Numbered from the stretch's first letter, positions 1-9,460 are shown. The stretch: 39,386 nucleotides of DNA from Asticcacaulis benevestitus DSM 16100 = ATCC BAA-896 (GCF_000376105.1 NZ_AQWM01000014.1:71361-110746); one strand, 5' to 3'. Made by a program: numbers and translations. The notes: generated by a model not told the origin, from the sequence alone.

Positions 1-1016
1 TTGGTGCCGGCTTCTTCGGCGGCGGCGGAAACCGAGGTGGCCTGCGCGGCCGATTCATGCGCCGACGAGGTCAGTTGCTGAGCCGTGGCCTGCATTTCGG
101 TAGCGGCGGAGGACACCATATCGACAATGCCGCCGACGGCGTTCTCAAACTGGTCGGCGAGGTCGTACATGGTCTTCTTGCGCTGTACCTCGGCATCTGC
201 GCGGGCCTGACGGGTTTCTTCTTCGAGGGCACGCGTGCGGATCAGATTGTCCTTGAAGACCTCGACCGTTTTGGACATCTCACCGATTTCGCTGCGTTCG
301 CCGACATTGGGTATCACCACGGCGGTGTCGCCATTGGCGAGCATACGCATGGCGTCGGTCATCTTGCGGACGGGGTTTGAAATGCTAGTGATCATCACCC
401 AACCGATCATGCCACCGATCAGGGCGACCAGGGCCATGGCGCAATAGATCAGGTTTGAAGCCGATTTGCCGAGCGCGGTGCCGCGAGCCGCTACCGCAGT
501 AACGTTCTTTGTCTGGAAGTCAATTTCAGCGTTGAGCGCAACGCGCAAGGGGTCAACCAAAGGCTGCATATCGTAGATATAGCTGTTTCGGGCGGCCGTT
601 TCATCGCCTGACCTGATTTGTGCGGTCACACCATCGGAGCCCTTGAGATAATCATCGATTGCTTTTTGCAAATCGGCGGCCAGCTTTGTTTCCTCGCCTG
701 GCGCGACGAGGGGGGCATAGGTCTTCATGTCGGCGACGAGGAGTTCACGGGTCTGCGCGGATTTCTTCAGGTATTCGTCACGCTTATCGCCGCTTTGCAT
801 CAGGGCGATGCCCTGCTGCATACGGTAGCGCTCGAAATGCGTGCTGACCAGGCCAATGACCTGGGTCGATGGCAGCCAGTTATTCGCCATATCCATCGTC
901 GTGGCATTGACCGCCGACAGGCGATTGACGGCGAACAGGCCTACGCCACCCGATATCAGAACCAGAACAGCGACTGCCGCGATGACGCGAGCACGGATAG
1001 TGAAATTCTTAAGCAT
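1..1016 (-). CDS. Methyl-accepting chemotaxis protein, 5' part (C-terminus outside window)
   Basis: A membrane chemoreceptor that would sense a periplasmic ligand and signal to CheA/CheW. The frame opens with ATG at 1016 (MLKNFTIRARVIAAV) and stays open to base 1, giving about 338 residues. The first transmembrane helix is near residues 10-30. A periplasmic four-helix-bundle-type sensor follows, then a second helix near residues 165-190 (CAMALVALIGGMIGWVMI). Next is a HAMP linker (NPVRKMTDAMRMLANGDTAV) and the beginning of the Ala/Ser/Gln-rich coiled signalling domain (MVSSAATEMQATAQQLTSSA). The signalling hairpin tip and any CheB/CheR pentapeptide lie beyond the window edge. A perfect CtrA-type box lies about 80 bases upstream. 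Family call is firm; the ligand is unknown. Confidence 0.93.
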   Translation of the reverse strand, partial: MLKNFTIRARVIAAVAVLVLISGGVGLFAVNRLSAVNATTMDMANNWLPSTQVIGLVSTHFERYRMQQGIALMQSGDKRDEYLKKSAQTRELLVADMKTYAPLVAPGEETKLAADLQKAIDDYLKGSDGVTAQIRSGDETAARNSYIYDMQPLVDPLRVALNAEIDFQTKNVTAVAARGTALGKSASNLIYCAMALVALIGGMIGWVMITSISNPVRKMTDAMRMLANGDTAVVIPNVGERSEIGEMSKTVEVFKDNLIRTRALEEETRQARADAEVQRKKTMYDLADQFENAVGGIVDMVSSAATEMQATAQQLTSSAHESAAQATSVSAAAEEAGT

Positions 1017-1095
1017 GACGCCCCAGTTCCCTAACGGCCAACCCAGCCGAAAACCGATGAATTAAGTAGATGGCGTTGTTTTGGCCATGCGCCGG

Positions 1096-1110
1096 TTAAA
1101 AGGACGTTAA
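1096..1110 (-). promoter_or_regulatory. Putative CtrA-binding box (TTAA-N7-TTAA)
   Basis: Seen: two TTAA half-sites (1096-1099 and 1107-1110) separated by exactly 7 bases, followed by an AT-rich stretch, 80-95 bases upstream of the chemoreceptor start. Known: TTAA-N7-TTAA is the consensus for the cell-cycle regulator CtrA in Caulobacterales, which controls many motility and chemotaxis genes. Inferred: the chemoreceptor may be under CtrA control. Confidence 0.55.
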
Positions 1111-1153
1111 GTATATATATTGTGTGAAATTAAGTCGCGGCTGGTTTAAATGC

Positions 1154-1183
1154 AAAAACACCTGTAAACGTTATTTTGCAGGT
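1154..1183 (-). terminator. Probable polA terminator
   Basis: Read on the minus strand, 23 bases past the polA stop codon there is a 9-bp stem with one mismatch (ACCTGCAAA / TTTACAGGT) and a 6-base loop. It is followed by G and a run of five T. It separates polA from the chemoreceptor gene, which is transcribed in the same direction. Confidence 0.5.
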
Positions 1184-1205
1184 AAAGCGGCAGCACGTTT
1201 GAGAA

Positions 1206-4052
1206 CTAATGCGCCTCATCCCAGTTGAGCGCGGCATGGGCCTCGACGACCAGCGGCACGCTGATCTCATAGGCCGGCAGGTAAGCGTTCGACATGATGT
1301 CCTTGATCAGTGGCATCACGGTCTCGACCTCGGCATCCGGCGCCTCGAAGATCAGTTCGTCATGGACCTGTAGCAGCATTTTTGTGGCGAAACCGGCATC
1401 CAGCAGCGCCTTCGGCATCCGCATCATGGCGCGGCGAATGACATCGGCAGCGGTGCCTTGGATCGGCGCATTGATGGCGGCGCGCTCGGCGAAGGACTTG
1501 ATCGCGCCCTTGCCGTTGATTTCGGGGATATGGATCTTGCGGCCCATCAGGGTGGTTACGAACCCGTTCGCATTTACGAAGGCCTTGGTCACGTCCATAT
1601 AGGCCTTGATGCCGGGGAAGCGGTCGAAATAGGTCTCGATGTAACGGCCAGCCTCGCCGCGCTCTATGCCGAGCTGGTTGGCCAGTCCGAAACCGGAAAT
1701 GCCATAGATAATGCCGAAATTGATCGCCTTGGCGCGACGGCGGATTTCCGAGGTCATCTCATCCATCGGTACGCCGAACATTTCCGAGGCGGTCATGGCG
1801 TGGATATCATCACCGCGCGCAAAGGCTTGTTTTAGCTGCGGAATGTCACCGATATGGGCCAGGATGCGCAGTTCGATCTGGCTGTAGTCGGCGCTGATCA
1901 GCTTGTGGCCAGGTTTGGCGATAAAGGCCTGGCGAATCTTGCGGCCTTCGGCGTTACGGATCGGGATGTTTTGCAGGTTCGGCTCATTAGACGACAGGCG
2001 TCCGGTCGGCGTAGCCGCCAGGTGGAAGCTGGTATGGATGCGCTGGGTCGTCTTGTCGGCATATCCCACGAGCGCGTCGGTATAGGTGCCTTTCAGCTTG
2101 GCCATCTGGCGGTAATCGAGCAGCATTCTGGCGAGTGGCTGACCGCTTTCCGCCAGTTCTTCCAGCACCTTGACGTCCGTGGCCCATTGGCCGGACGCCG
2201 TGCGCTTGCCGCCAGGAAGCTGCATTTCGTCGTAAAAGATGGCGCCGAGTTGTTGGGGGCTGTTCATGTTGAACGGCCGGCCCACCAGCGCCTGTGCCTC
2301 CTGCTCGATGGCGTTCATGCGCGTGCCGAAATCGTGCGACAGGCTTTGCAGAATGGCGGGATCAATGCGGATGCCGGCCAGTTCCATTTCGGAGAGTGTG
2401 GCAGGCATCTGGCGTTCCAGGGTCTCATAGACGGTCAGCAGACCTTGCTGGGCCAGGCGTGGCTTAAGAATGTGCCATAGGCGCAAGGTGACGTCGGCGT
2501 CCTCGGCGGCGTATTCGGTTGCCTCTTTCAAGCCGACATATTTGAACGACTTGGCCTGTTTGCCGGAGCCCGCTACCTGCTTGAAGGTGATCGGCGTATG
2601 GCCAAGGTGCAGTTCGGAAAGTTCGTCCATGCCGTGACCGTGCACGCCGCCTTCGAGTACATAGGAGATCAGCATGGTGTCGTCGTAAGGCGTAACATCA
2701 ATGCCGTGGCGGTGCAGCACCGACAAGTCGTACTTGATATTCTGGCCGACCTTGAGAATGGTCGGGTTTTCGAACAGTGGTTTCAGGGCGGCTATGGCCT
2801 GTTTGAAATCGATCTGCTGGAGACCGCCGCCATCTCCAAAATCAAAACCCTCATTGGAGGTGTGCGCCAGCGGAATATAGCAGGCCTGATTGACACCGAC
2901 TGCCAGCGAAATGCCGACCAGTCCGGAATGGGAGGCCGAGAGATCATCGGTCTCGGTGTCGATGGCGATGACGTGGGCTTCATAGGCGCAGGCGATCCAC
3001 TTCTCTAACGCTTCCATCGTCTGGACGCATTCGTAGGTTTCGCGGTGCACCGGCTGGATGGCAGCCTCGGCAGGGCCCTTTTTCGGCGCGCCGTAGAGCG
3101 GACGCAGGATCGGCGCGGTGGGGAGCTTGTCGAGCGCTGACGAAGCCTGCAGCAGGCTTAAGCTATTGCCGCCAACACGCTTGGCCAGCGTATTGAACTC
3201 CATCAGCGCCAGAAAGGCCGCCAGCACGTCCTGCTCGGGTTCTTTGAGGATAAAGGTATCGATATCGACCGGCGTAGGCGAGTCGCATCGCAGGGTCACC
3301 AGTTGGCGTGACAGAAGAATCTGCTCCCTGAAGTCGATCAGCGTCTGGCGGCGCTTCTCCTGCTTGATCTCGGAGGCACGCGCCAGCACATTATCGAGAT
3401 TACCGTATTCGAGCAGCAGTTGCGCGGCGGTCTTGACGCCGATGCCGGGGGCGCCCGGCACATTATCGGCGGAATCCCCGATCAGGGCCTGGGCATCGAC
3501 CACCAGTTCGGGCGGCACGCCAAACTTCTCGATCACACCTTCGCGGCCGACCAGCGTGCCCTTGACCGGGTCCATCAGGCTGACATCATCATCGACCAGT
3601 TGCATCAGGTCCTTGTCGGACGAGATGATGGTGACCTTGAAGCCGTCTTTCTTGGCCAGATGGGTGTAGGTGCAGATCAGGTCGTCGGCCTCGAAATTTT
3701 CCATCTCGACGGCTGGCAGGCCGAAGGCGCGCGTGGCCTCGCGGATCAGCGGGAATTGCGGGATCAGGTCTTCCGGCGCCGGCGGACGGTGGGCCTTGTA
3801 CTGATCATAAAGCTCGTTGCGGAAGGTCTTCGAGCCGGCGTCAAAAATGACCGCCAAATGCGACGGCGCGTCGTCGCCGCGGTTTTCCTTGATCAGCTTG
3901 AACAGCATGTTGCAGAAGCCGCTGACGGCGCCGATCGGCAGGCCGTCCGACTTACGCGTCAGGGGCGGCAGGCCGTGATAGGCACGGAAAATATAGCCGG
4001 AGCCATCGATCAGGACGAGGCGTTTTTGCTTTTCGGGTGTGGCTTCTGACAT
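1206..4052 (-). CDS. polA: DNA polymerase I
   Basis: A 948-residue DNA polymerase I for gap filling, RNA primer removal and excision repair. The N-terminal 5'-3' exonuclease domain (about residues 10-290) starts with LVLIDGSGYIFRAYHGLPP and holds the acidic cluster EADDLI. The 3'-5' proofreading domain (about 340-530) keeps the metal-binding D-x-E motif in VIAIDTETDDLSA, so proofreading should be active. The C-terminal family A polymerase domain contains motif A (ISADYSQIELRILAH), motif B (RRRAKAINFGIIYGIS) and motif C (LLQVHDELIFEA). The length is close to that of E. coli Pol I. It is a single gene with its own probable terminator downstream. Start ATG at 4052; the protein begins MSEATPEKQKRLVLIDG. 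Confidence 0.98.
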   Translation of the reverse strand: MSEATPEKQKRLVLIDGSGYIFRAYHGLPPLTRKSDGLPIGAVSGFCNMLFKLIKENRGDDAPSHLAVIFDAGSKTFRNELYDQYKAHRPPAPEDLIPQFPLIREATRAFGLPAVEMENFEADDLICTYTHLAKKDGFKVTIISSDKDLMQLVDDDVSLMDPVKGTLVGREGVIEKFGVPPELVVDAQALIGDSADNVPGAPGIGVKTAAQLLLEYGNLDNVLARASEIKQEKRRQTLIDFREQILLSRQLVTLRCDSPTPVDIDTFILKEPEQDVLAAFLALMEFNTLAKRVGGNSLSLLQASSALDKLPTAPILRPLYGAPKKGPAEAAIQPVHRETYECVQTMEALEKWIACAYEAHVIAIDTETDDLSASHSGLVGISLAVGVNQACYIPLAHTSNEGFDFGDGGGLQQIDFKQAIAALKPLFENPTILKVGQNIKYDLSVLHRHGIDVTPYDDTMLISYVLEGGVHGHGMDELSELHLGHTPITFKQVAGSGKQAKSFKYVGLKEATEYAAEDADVTLRLWHILKPRLAQQGLLTVYETLERQMPATLSEMELAGIRIDPAILQSLSHDFGTRMNAIEQEAQALVGRPFNMNSPQQLGAIFYDEMQLPGGKRTASGQWATDVKVLEELAESGQPLARMLLDYRQMAKLKGTYTDALVGYADKTTQRIHTSFHLAATPTGRLSSNEPNLQNIPIRNAEGRKIRQAFIAKPGHKLISADYSQIELRILAHIGDIPQLKQAFARGDDIHAMTASEMFGVPMDEMTSEIRRRAKAINFGIIYGISGFGLANQLGIERGEAGRYIETYFDRFPGIKAYMDVTKAFVNANGFVTTLMGRKIHIPEINGKGAIKSFAERAAINAPIQGTAADVIRRAMMRMPKALLDAGFATKMLLQVHDELIFEAPDAEVETVMPLIKDIMSNAYLPAYEISVPLVVEAHAALNWDEAH

Positions 4053-4141
4053 TCAAGGCTCTGTTCGGCTGGGAATCGACGTTGGCCTTTCATAAGGCCA
4101 TATGATCCCTATACCAAATCAAAGCTGCGGGCCAAATTAAG

Positions 4142-4264
4142 TCACCATCGTTCGCGGCAGGCGAGATAGATGACGAGCGCCAGACCCACCGGCAAGAGCG
4201 CAAAGGCTTTGGCGGCGTCTAAAAACGATGAGCGGTGATCGGCGGCGATAGCGGCCTTGGTCAT
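4142..4264 (-). CDS. Small putative membrane protein (40 aa)
   Basis: A 40-codon ORF starting at ATG 4264. A GAGG Shine-Dalgarno-like sequence lies about 6 bases upstream. The protein begins MTKAAIAADHRSSFLDAAKA, continues into a hydrophobic segment (AFALLPVGLALVIYLAC) and ends RERW. That is compatible with one transmembrane helix and a short basic C-terminus. It lies 89 bases upstream of polA on the same strand. I recognise no family. The RBS and the hydrophobic segment support a real small protein, but chance cannot be excluded. Confidence 0.45.
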   Translation of the reverse strand: MTKAAIAADHRSSFLDAAKAFALLPVGLALVIYLACRERW

Positions 4265-4438
4265 GTCAGCACCTCAAACGGAGTATGTGCGGACGTCGCA
4301 ACCCTGCGGCTGTCTGGGCCGTCTTTTTGCGGCGACCTTACACCTTACGAAACGCCGTTATGGCGGCAAAGGCAATCCACAAGTCCGTGATAGCTAACTC
4401 TGCGTTAAGCTTATCGGGCGGGTGTTGCTATTGGGCAA

Positions 4439-4454
4439 TATGCCGCAGTGCAGC
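4439..4454 (+). repeat. 16-bp upstream direct repeat, copy 1
   Basis: TATGCCGCAGTGCAGC lies 56 bases upstream of the first 96-codon gene. The identical 16 bases recur at 4824-4839 upstream of its tandem paralog, at almost the same distance (51 bases). In copy 1 it forms part of an inverted repeat (TGCCGC agtgca GCGGCA, 4441-4458). It may be a shared promoter element or operator, or a remnant of the duplication. Confidence 0.6.
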
Positions 4455-4510
4455 GGCAGAGGTTTCGTGCATAATATCCATAATCTTAATAAGGAAATGG
4501 AAGTCGCCTC

Positions 4511-4801
4511 ATGTCTATGCTTAAGGATGCCGATCACACAGCCTTGCGGATTAATATCAGCCGCATTCTCGAACTCTTCCAACGCGGGGATATCGATCCG
4601 CCTGACGCGGTCGCTGACCTCTTGAAGCTGTGCCATCCTGACTTTGTCGGTCATGACGGCGAAGGCCTGGATAGCTATCTGGCCAAGACCCTGGCCATGG
4701 TCACGGTCGGAGAGGTGAGCACGGATAGCGCCCTGACACATCTCATCCGGCTGGCGACGGCGAAGACCGTGGAGGCGGATCACCTGTCGGTTTTGGGCTG
4801 A
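4511..4801 (+). CDS. Hypothetical protein, first of a tandem paralogous pair
   Basis: A 96-residue soluble protein (MSMLKDADHTALRINISRIL...) with no signal peptide or membrane helix. It aligns without gaps over its full length to the product of the next gene, with about 45 of 96 identical positions. Conserved blocks are LRI..SR.LE.F, P.AVADL...C.PD and ALTHL.RLATA. It appears mostly alpha-helical. Start ATG 4511 is preceded by GGAAG about 7 bases away. I do not recognise the family. The two genes and their upstream sequences look like an ancient tandem duplication that has diverged under selection for protein sequence. Confidence 0.72.
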   Translation: MSMLKDADHTALRINISRILELFQRGDIDPPDAVADLLKLCHPDFVGHDGEGLDSYLAKTLAMVTVGEVSTDSALTHLIRLATAKTVEADHLSVLG

Positions 4802-4823
4802 TCCCGCTCGGGGCGGATGACGT

Positions 4824-4839
4824 TATGCCGCAGTGCAGC
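4824..4839 (+). repeat. 16-bp upstream direct repeat, copy 2
   Basis: Exact copy of 4439-4454, placed in the 89-base gap between the two paralogous genes and 51 bases before the second start codon. A TATAAA stretch (about 4871-4876) between this repeat and the start could serve as a -10 element. This suggests the second gene has its own promoter. Confidence 0.6.
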
Positions 4840-4890
4840 AAAGTGCCTTTTCGGCTATGAACATGGCAGTATAAAAACCGGAGTTCCCCC

Positions 4891-5181
4891 ATGTCCATGA
4901 TGAAAGAGACCGACCCAACCCGCCTGCGCATCGCTGTGAGCCGCGTGCTTGAGGCCTTTCTCGACCGGCGCGTTGATGGGCCCAAGGCGGTCGCGGATCT
5001 TGTGCACTTTTGTCGCCCTGACCTGTGCCACCTGAACGGCCCAGGTATTGAGACCCGCCTGGCCGATACCCTGGCGCTGGCCGCGACGGGCGAGATCGGT
5101 CCGGATTTTGCCCTGACGCATCTAGTGAGGCTGGCGACCGCGCATGTACTGTGCGTTGAGTCATCCTACGCCTTCGGCTGA
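4891..5181 (+). CDS. Hypothetical protein, second of a tandem paralogous pair
   Basis: A 96-residue protein (MSMMKETDPTRLRIAVSRVL...) homologous end to end to the protein encoded at 4511-4801. It shares the same start context (MSM-K/D), the central PxAVADL and CxPD motifs and the C-terminal ALTHLxRLATA motif. A GGAG Shine-Dalgarno sequence precedes the ATG by about 8 bases. The stop is immediately followed by the convergent glyoxalase gene. It has three Cys and several His residues but no recognisable metal-binding pattern. Function unknown; divergence is highest in the middle (residues 45-56) and at the last ten residues. Confidence 0.72.
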   Translation: MSMMKETDPTRLRIAVSRVLEAFLDRRVDGPKAVADLVHFCRPDLCHLNGPGIETRLADTLALAATGEIGPDFALTHLVRLATAHVLCVESSYAFG

Positions 5182-5637
5182 TTACCAGCTTCCGGTATTG
5201 GCCATCGAAACCCACGGTTCCGCCGGCGCCAGCGATCCATTCTTTTGCAGCAGTTCGACCGAAACGCCGTCCGGCGAGCGCACAAAGGCCATGTGGCCGT
5301 CGCGCGGCGGACGGTTGATCACCACGCCCATGTCGGCGAGGTGCTGACAGGCGGCATAGATGTCGTCAACCTCATAGGCGACGTGGCCGAAATTGCGGCC
5401 GCCGGTATAGACCTCAGCCTTGCCGTCGGTATCCGGCCAATTCCAAGTCAGTTCCAGTTCGGGGGCCTTGAAGGCGTTGGCATGGTCTTCGTCGAGCTTT
5501 GCTGCCAGATAGACCAGCGTGAAACGGCCCGCCTGAGACTCCATCCGACGGGTCTCGATCAGGCCTAAGCCCTGACACCAGAAGCTCAGCGCGGCGTCGA
5601 GGTCATGTACCCGCACCATGGTGTGCAGAAAACGCAT
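5182..5637 (-). CDS. gloA: Lactoylglutathione lyase (glyoxalase I)
   Basis: Glyoxalase I converts the hemithioacetal of methylglyoxal and glutathione to S-lactoylglutathione in the cytosol. The 151-residue protein has the two-module VOC fold: MRFLHTMVRVHDLDAALSFW at the N-terminus and NFGHVAYEVDDIYAACQHL in the middle. All four metal ligands expected from E. coli GloA can be placed: His5, Glu62, His85 and Glu128 (SPDGVSVELL). The start is 2 bases past the stop of the zinc-finger gene at 5640, so the two are very likely co-transcribed, with a GAAGG Shine-Dalgarno inside the upstream gene's end. It ends back to back with the convergent 96-residue protein gene. Confidence 0.93.
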   Translation of the reverse strand: MRFLHTMVRVHDLDAALSFWCQGLGLIETRRMESQAGRFTLVYLAAKLDEDHANAFKAPELELTWNWPDTDGKAEVYTGGRNFGHVAYEVDDIYAACQHLADMGVVINRPPRDGHMAFVRSPDGVSVELLQKNGSLAPAEPWVSMANTGSW

Positions 5638-5639
5638 AT

Positions 5640-5855
5640 TTAGTGGTCGCCTTCCGGACGCGGCGCCGGATCGACATAGTCATGCGCGTGGTCTTTATGG
5701 ACAAACTTGCGGTCGCAATAACCGCATTCAGCCGTACCGTCTTCACCGAGATCGTAATAGGTCAGTGGATGACCGAGCGCGCCGCCACCGCCGTTACAGG
5801 CGACCTTGTGGGCGTCGACATAGATGACTTCGGGGGGAGGGATGATGTCGCTCAT
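5640..5855 (-). CDS. Zinc-finger domain protein (zf-CHCC family)
   Basis: A 71-residue protein resembling the zinc-binding C-terminal domain of the mitochondrial complex I subunit NDUFS6, widespread as a small stand-alone gene in alphaproteobacteria. The predicted Zn ligands are Cys20, His28, Cys44 and Cys47 in VDAHKVACNGGGGALGHP and ECGYCDRKFVH. A longer frame begins at a TTG at 5864. I chose ATG 5855 (MSDIIPPPEVIYVDAHKV) because the conserved part begins there and an AAAGG lies 11 bases upstream. It is the first gene of a two-gene operon with gloA. A perfect inverted repeat lies 36-69 bases upstream. Confidence 0.88.
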   Translation of the reverse strand: MSDIIPPPEVIYVDAHKVACNGGGGALGHPLTYYDLGEDGTAECGYCDRKFVHKDHAHDYVDPAPRPEGDH

Positions 5856-5890
5856 GATGCGCAAAGCCTTTGGGACAAATTAGAAACGTT

Positions 5891-5924
5891 CCAAATTCAA
5901 TTGAACTTATTCGATTGAATTTGG
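5891..5924. promoter_or_regulatory. Perfect inverted repeat, candidate operator
   Basis: 11-bp arms CCAAATTCAAT (5891-5901) and ATTGAATTTGG (5914-5924) are separated by 12 bases, in the otherwise featureless gap upstream of the zinc-finger/gloA operon. No T-run follows on either strand, so an operator is more likely than a terminator. The regulator is unknown; the rest of the gap (5925-6107) shows nothing further. Confidence 0.45.
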
Positions 5925-6107
5925 CAAGCACAAGCGTGCGCCGCTGCTGTTGCGGCGAGCCTGCGCGGCCTGTGAGCGCCTTAAAGCAAATTGCGGCGGT
6001 GCGCAATTTGCACTTTCGCTCAAACCATGAAAACCTTGCCGCAAGGCATAGTGTGTGGCTCCTGCTCCCGATGCGAAGGTGAAAGCGGCCTTCCATCCGG
6101 ATGAAGG

Positions 6108-7571
6108 CTAGTCCTTCCGCTCCGTCGTCGCTTCGATGATGCGGAACTCCCCGCTGAGGTGCATCAGGCTCATCAGGTAAACCAGACCGTCGAAATAGCG
6201 CTGCTCGCCGGCCGGCGCTGGCGTATTCCATAACTCTTTCAGAAAGGCGTCCGAGACCTCGCCCGGCGTGGCTGTAAGACTGCCAACCGCGGTGGCCGCC
6301 ACCATGCCGGTGGAGTGACGATCAGGCAGCGGCTGGCCGTCAAGCGTATAACGATCGGCGAAGGTACTGATGCCCTGGCCGTACAGGAAGGCCTGGATAC
6401 GATCGCTGCGCGTTTTCGCCCGCGCATCCTTGCCCCACCAGCTATAGTCTACTGACCAGTTGCTGGCCGTGCGCCAACTGTAATAGGCGAAGGTGCTGGG
6501 CTTGCTATCCCAGCCCATGGCCGGGGTGCCGTCAAATTCGCTGCGATCCGGCGCCAGGCCGGTTTTCGGATCGCTGACCTTGTCAAAAAAGTCACGACTG
6601 ACATCGGCGGCACGGAGCCAGAAGGCGCGATCCTCGGCCGGACCCCAGCGGCCCCACAGTTCATAAAAGGCCGGCAGGTGATAGGAGGCGTCGGTGCCCG
6701 GAATGCTGGTTTCAGCCACACAAAGCGGATCATGGTGTGGGCTTGATCGACCATCGGGCCGACCGTTACCGAATGCGGCGTTCGCGGGGGGCGATAGGGC
6801 GGCCACGGCTTGCCATCCTTTAGCGCTTGGGCCTGCGCCGTGCGGTTATTGGGGCTGGGCCAGGGTGTCGCTGGCTCGACGAAGGGCGCGTCACCGGGGT
6901 GGATGCGGAATGACGTGGTGGCGGTGACGGCCGGGTGATGGCGCATCCCGCTCAGGATCTTGTCGGCCTCGGCCTGATAATTGTAGATGCCTTGGCCATT
7001 GCCCCAGCGGTGCGCCGCGAAATAGAGCGCCATGGCGTAATATTCCTCGCCATCGGGGGGGGGCGGCGCCCACCGCGCGCGCTGAGCCATCCGTGCCCAT
7101 CGACCAGGCGAAATAGCCCAGCGACGGATTTTGCGGATCGGTGGTCAGCATATAGGTCTTCGACCAGTTCCACAGGGCGTCGAACTCACGCTTTTTATCA
7201 AGCTGCACGGCGATCATCATGCCATAGCTCATGCCTTCGGAGCGCGCGTCGTTATTGGCCCAGTCGGTGATATAGGCGAGCGTGCCATCGGCATTGGCGC
7301 TGGTCTCGAAATAGATGCGCTCTTCCTGACCATCGCCATGGAAATGCTGCTGGAACGTGTCCTCGATCCGTTGCGCGGTCTCGGCTTCACTGTGGCCCAG
7401 CCATTCCACGAACAGGTTGCGATAATGGCCGGTCTTGTAGGCGCCTGTGCCTTCGCCGGGATAGGCCTTGACCGCGGGGACAAGCGCTGCAAGGCGTTCG
7501 GCCAGGGCGGGCATGGCGAGCGTAAGTATGATAGCGGTAACACCGGTTGTCAGCACAAGGTGCTTTCTCAT
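6108..7571 (-). pseudogene. GH8 reducing-end xylanase-type glycoside hydrolase, two frameshifts
   Basis: A secreted glycoside hydrolase family 8 enzyme, probably of the reducing-end xylose-releasing exo-oligoxylanase type, which trims xylo-oligosaccharides. It starts at 7571 with a signal peptide (MRKHLVLTTGVTAIILTLAM, cleavage after PALA). GH8 sequence continues through three frames: ARSEGMSYGMMIAVQLDKKR in the first, [20 protein letters not shown] in the second, and [20 protein letters not shown] to the stop at 6108 in the third. The first break is in a run of nine G (7055-7063; eight would restore the frame). The second is near 6719-6724, where the minus strand reads GTGTGG and loss of two bases would give [10 protein letters not shown]. 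It is either a decaying gene or two sequence errors. No other xylan genes are adjacent. Confidence 0.85.
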
Positions 7572-7691
7572 GTCATTTGTCTATCCTGGTCAAGTTACGC
7601 GGGGCGGGGTTGTCCCCGTTATGGCCGCGTCGATGGTCCCTGTGACGTCAGCATGACATGCAATCTGCGTCTGGGAAAGCGTGAACACGGC

Positions 7692-7723
7692 TGCGCCCTC
7701 TTCGCAGGTTTGAAGAGGGCGCA
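7692..7723 (-). terminator. Strong hairpin after the aceA operon
   Basis: A perfect 12-bp stem (TGCGCCCTCTTC / GAAGAGGGCGCA) with an 8-base loop lies 29 bases beyond the stop of the 71-residue ORF. There is no clear T-run on the minus strand, so it may act as a terminator without a U-tract or as an mRNA 3' stabiliser. Confidence 0.5.
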
Positions 7724-7751
7724 TGGCCGGAGACCAAGCGGGTGCCAGGGC

Positions 7752-7967
7752 TTATTCGTAGCCGTGGGCCGCTTCATTGATCACGATTGGCGGCATGTTC
7801 GAGAAATCGACCGACACCGGTTGCGGAATTTTCGACTGGTAGGTTTTGATGACGTGTTCAAGCCGGCGATACACCTCCTGCGCGGCCTCGCTTTGCGGGT
7901 TGAGGTGCAGGGGCGCCAGGCAGAACTCGATGATGGCTTGCGGGCGATTGAGGGTTTCCATTTTCAT
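7752..7967 (-). CDS. Small hypothetical protein co-transcribed with aceA
   Basis: A 71-residue ORF (MKMETLNRPQAIIEFCLAPL...) starting 6 bases after the aceA stop. Its Shine-Dalgarno AAGGAG overlaps the aceA stop codon (GAATAAGGAGACATG), a strong sign of a translated gene in the same operon. It is soluble, with a helical middle (SEAAQEVYRRLEHVIKTYQS) and no signal peptide. I recognise no family. Its position suggests a role tied to the glyoxylate shunt, or simple co-expression. A strong hairpin follows downstream. Confidence 0.7.
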   Translation of the reverse strand: MKMETLNRPQAIIEFCLAPLHLNPQSEAAQEVYRRLEHVIKTYQSKIPQPVSVDFSNMPPIVINEAAHGYE

Positions 7968-7973
7968 GTCTCC

Positions 7974-9301
<1,328 letters not shown>

Positions 9302-9305
<4 letters not shown>

Positions 9306-9460
9306 GTCGATTGTCCTTGTGAGGGTTGCGGTGTGGATGCGGTCATTTGGCGGCGGGCGGCCATGAGCAGGCCTGGCGCAAACAGTCCGAAGGCGGCGGC
9401 ATAGAGCGTGGCCATATCGAACGGGCTGGCAAAAGGTGTGGGTATGGGCACTTCTGTCAT
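9302..9460 (-). CDS. Small leader/membrane ORF overlapping the aceA start
   Basis: A 52-residue ORF (ATG 9460) whose TGA overlaps the aceA ATG in an ATGA junction, the classic arrangement for translational coupling. It contains a hydrophobic stretch ([20 protein letters not shown]) that could form one membrane helix, followed by a short basic then polar tail ([17 protein letters not shown]). The Shine-Dalgarno is weak (GAG about 7 bases upstream). I recognise no family. It could be a genuine small membrane protein or a leader peptide that tunes aceA translation. Confidence 0.5.

Noticed and set aside
7055..7063. Run of nine G as a phase-variation switch
   Set aside because: The gene has a second, independent frameshift, so changing the run length alone would not restore the protein.
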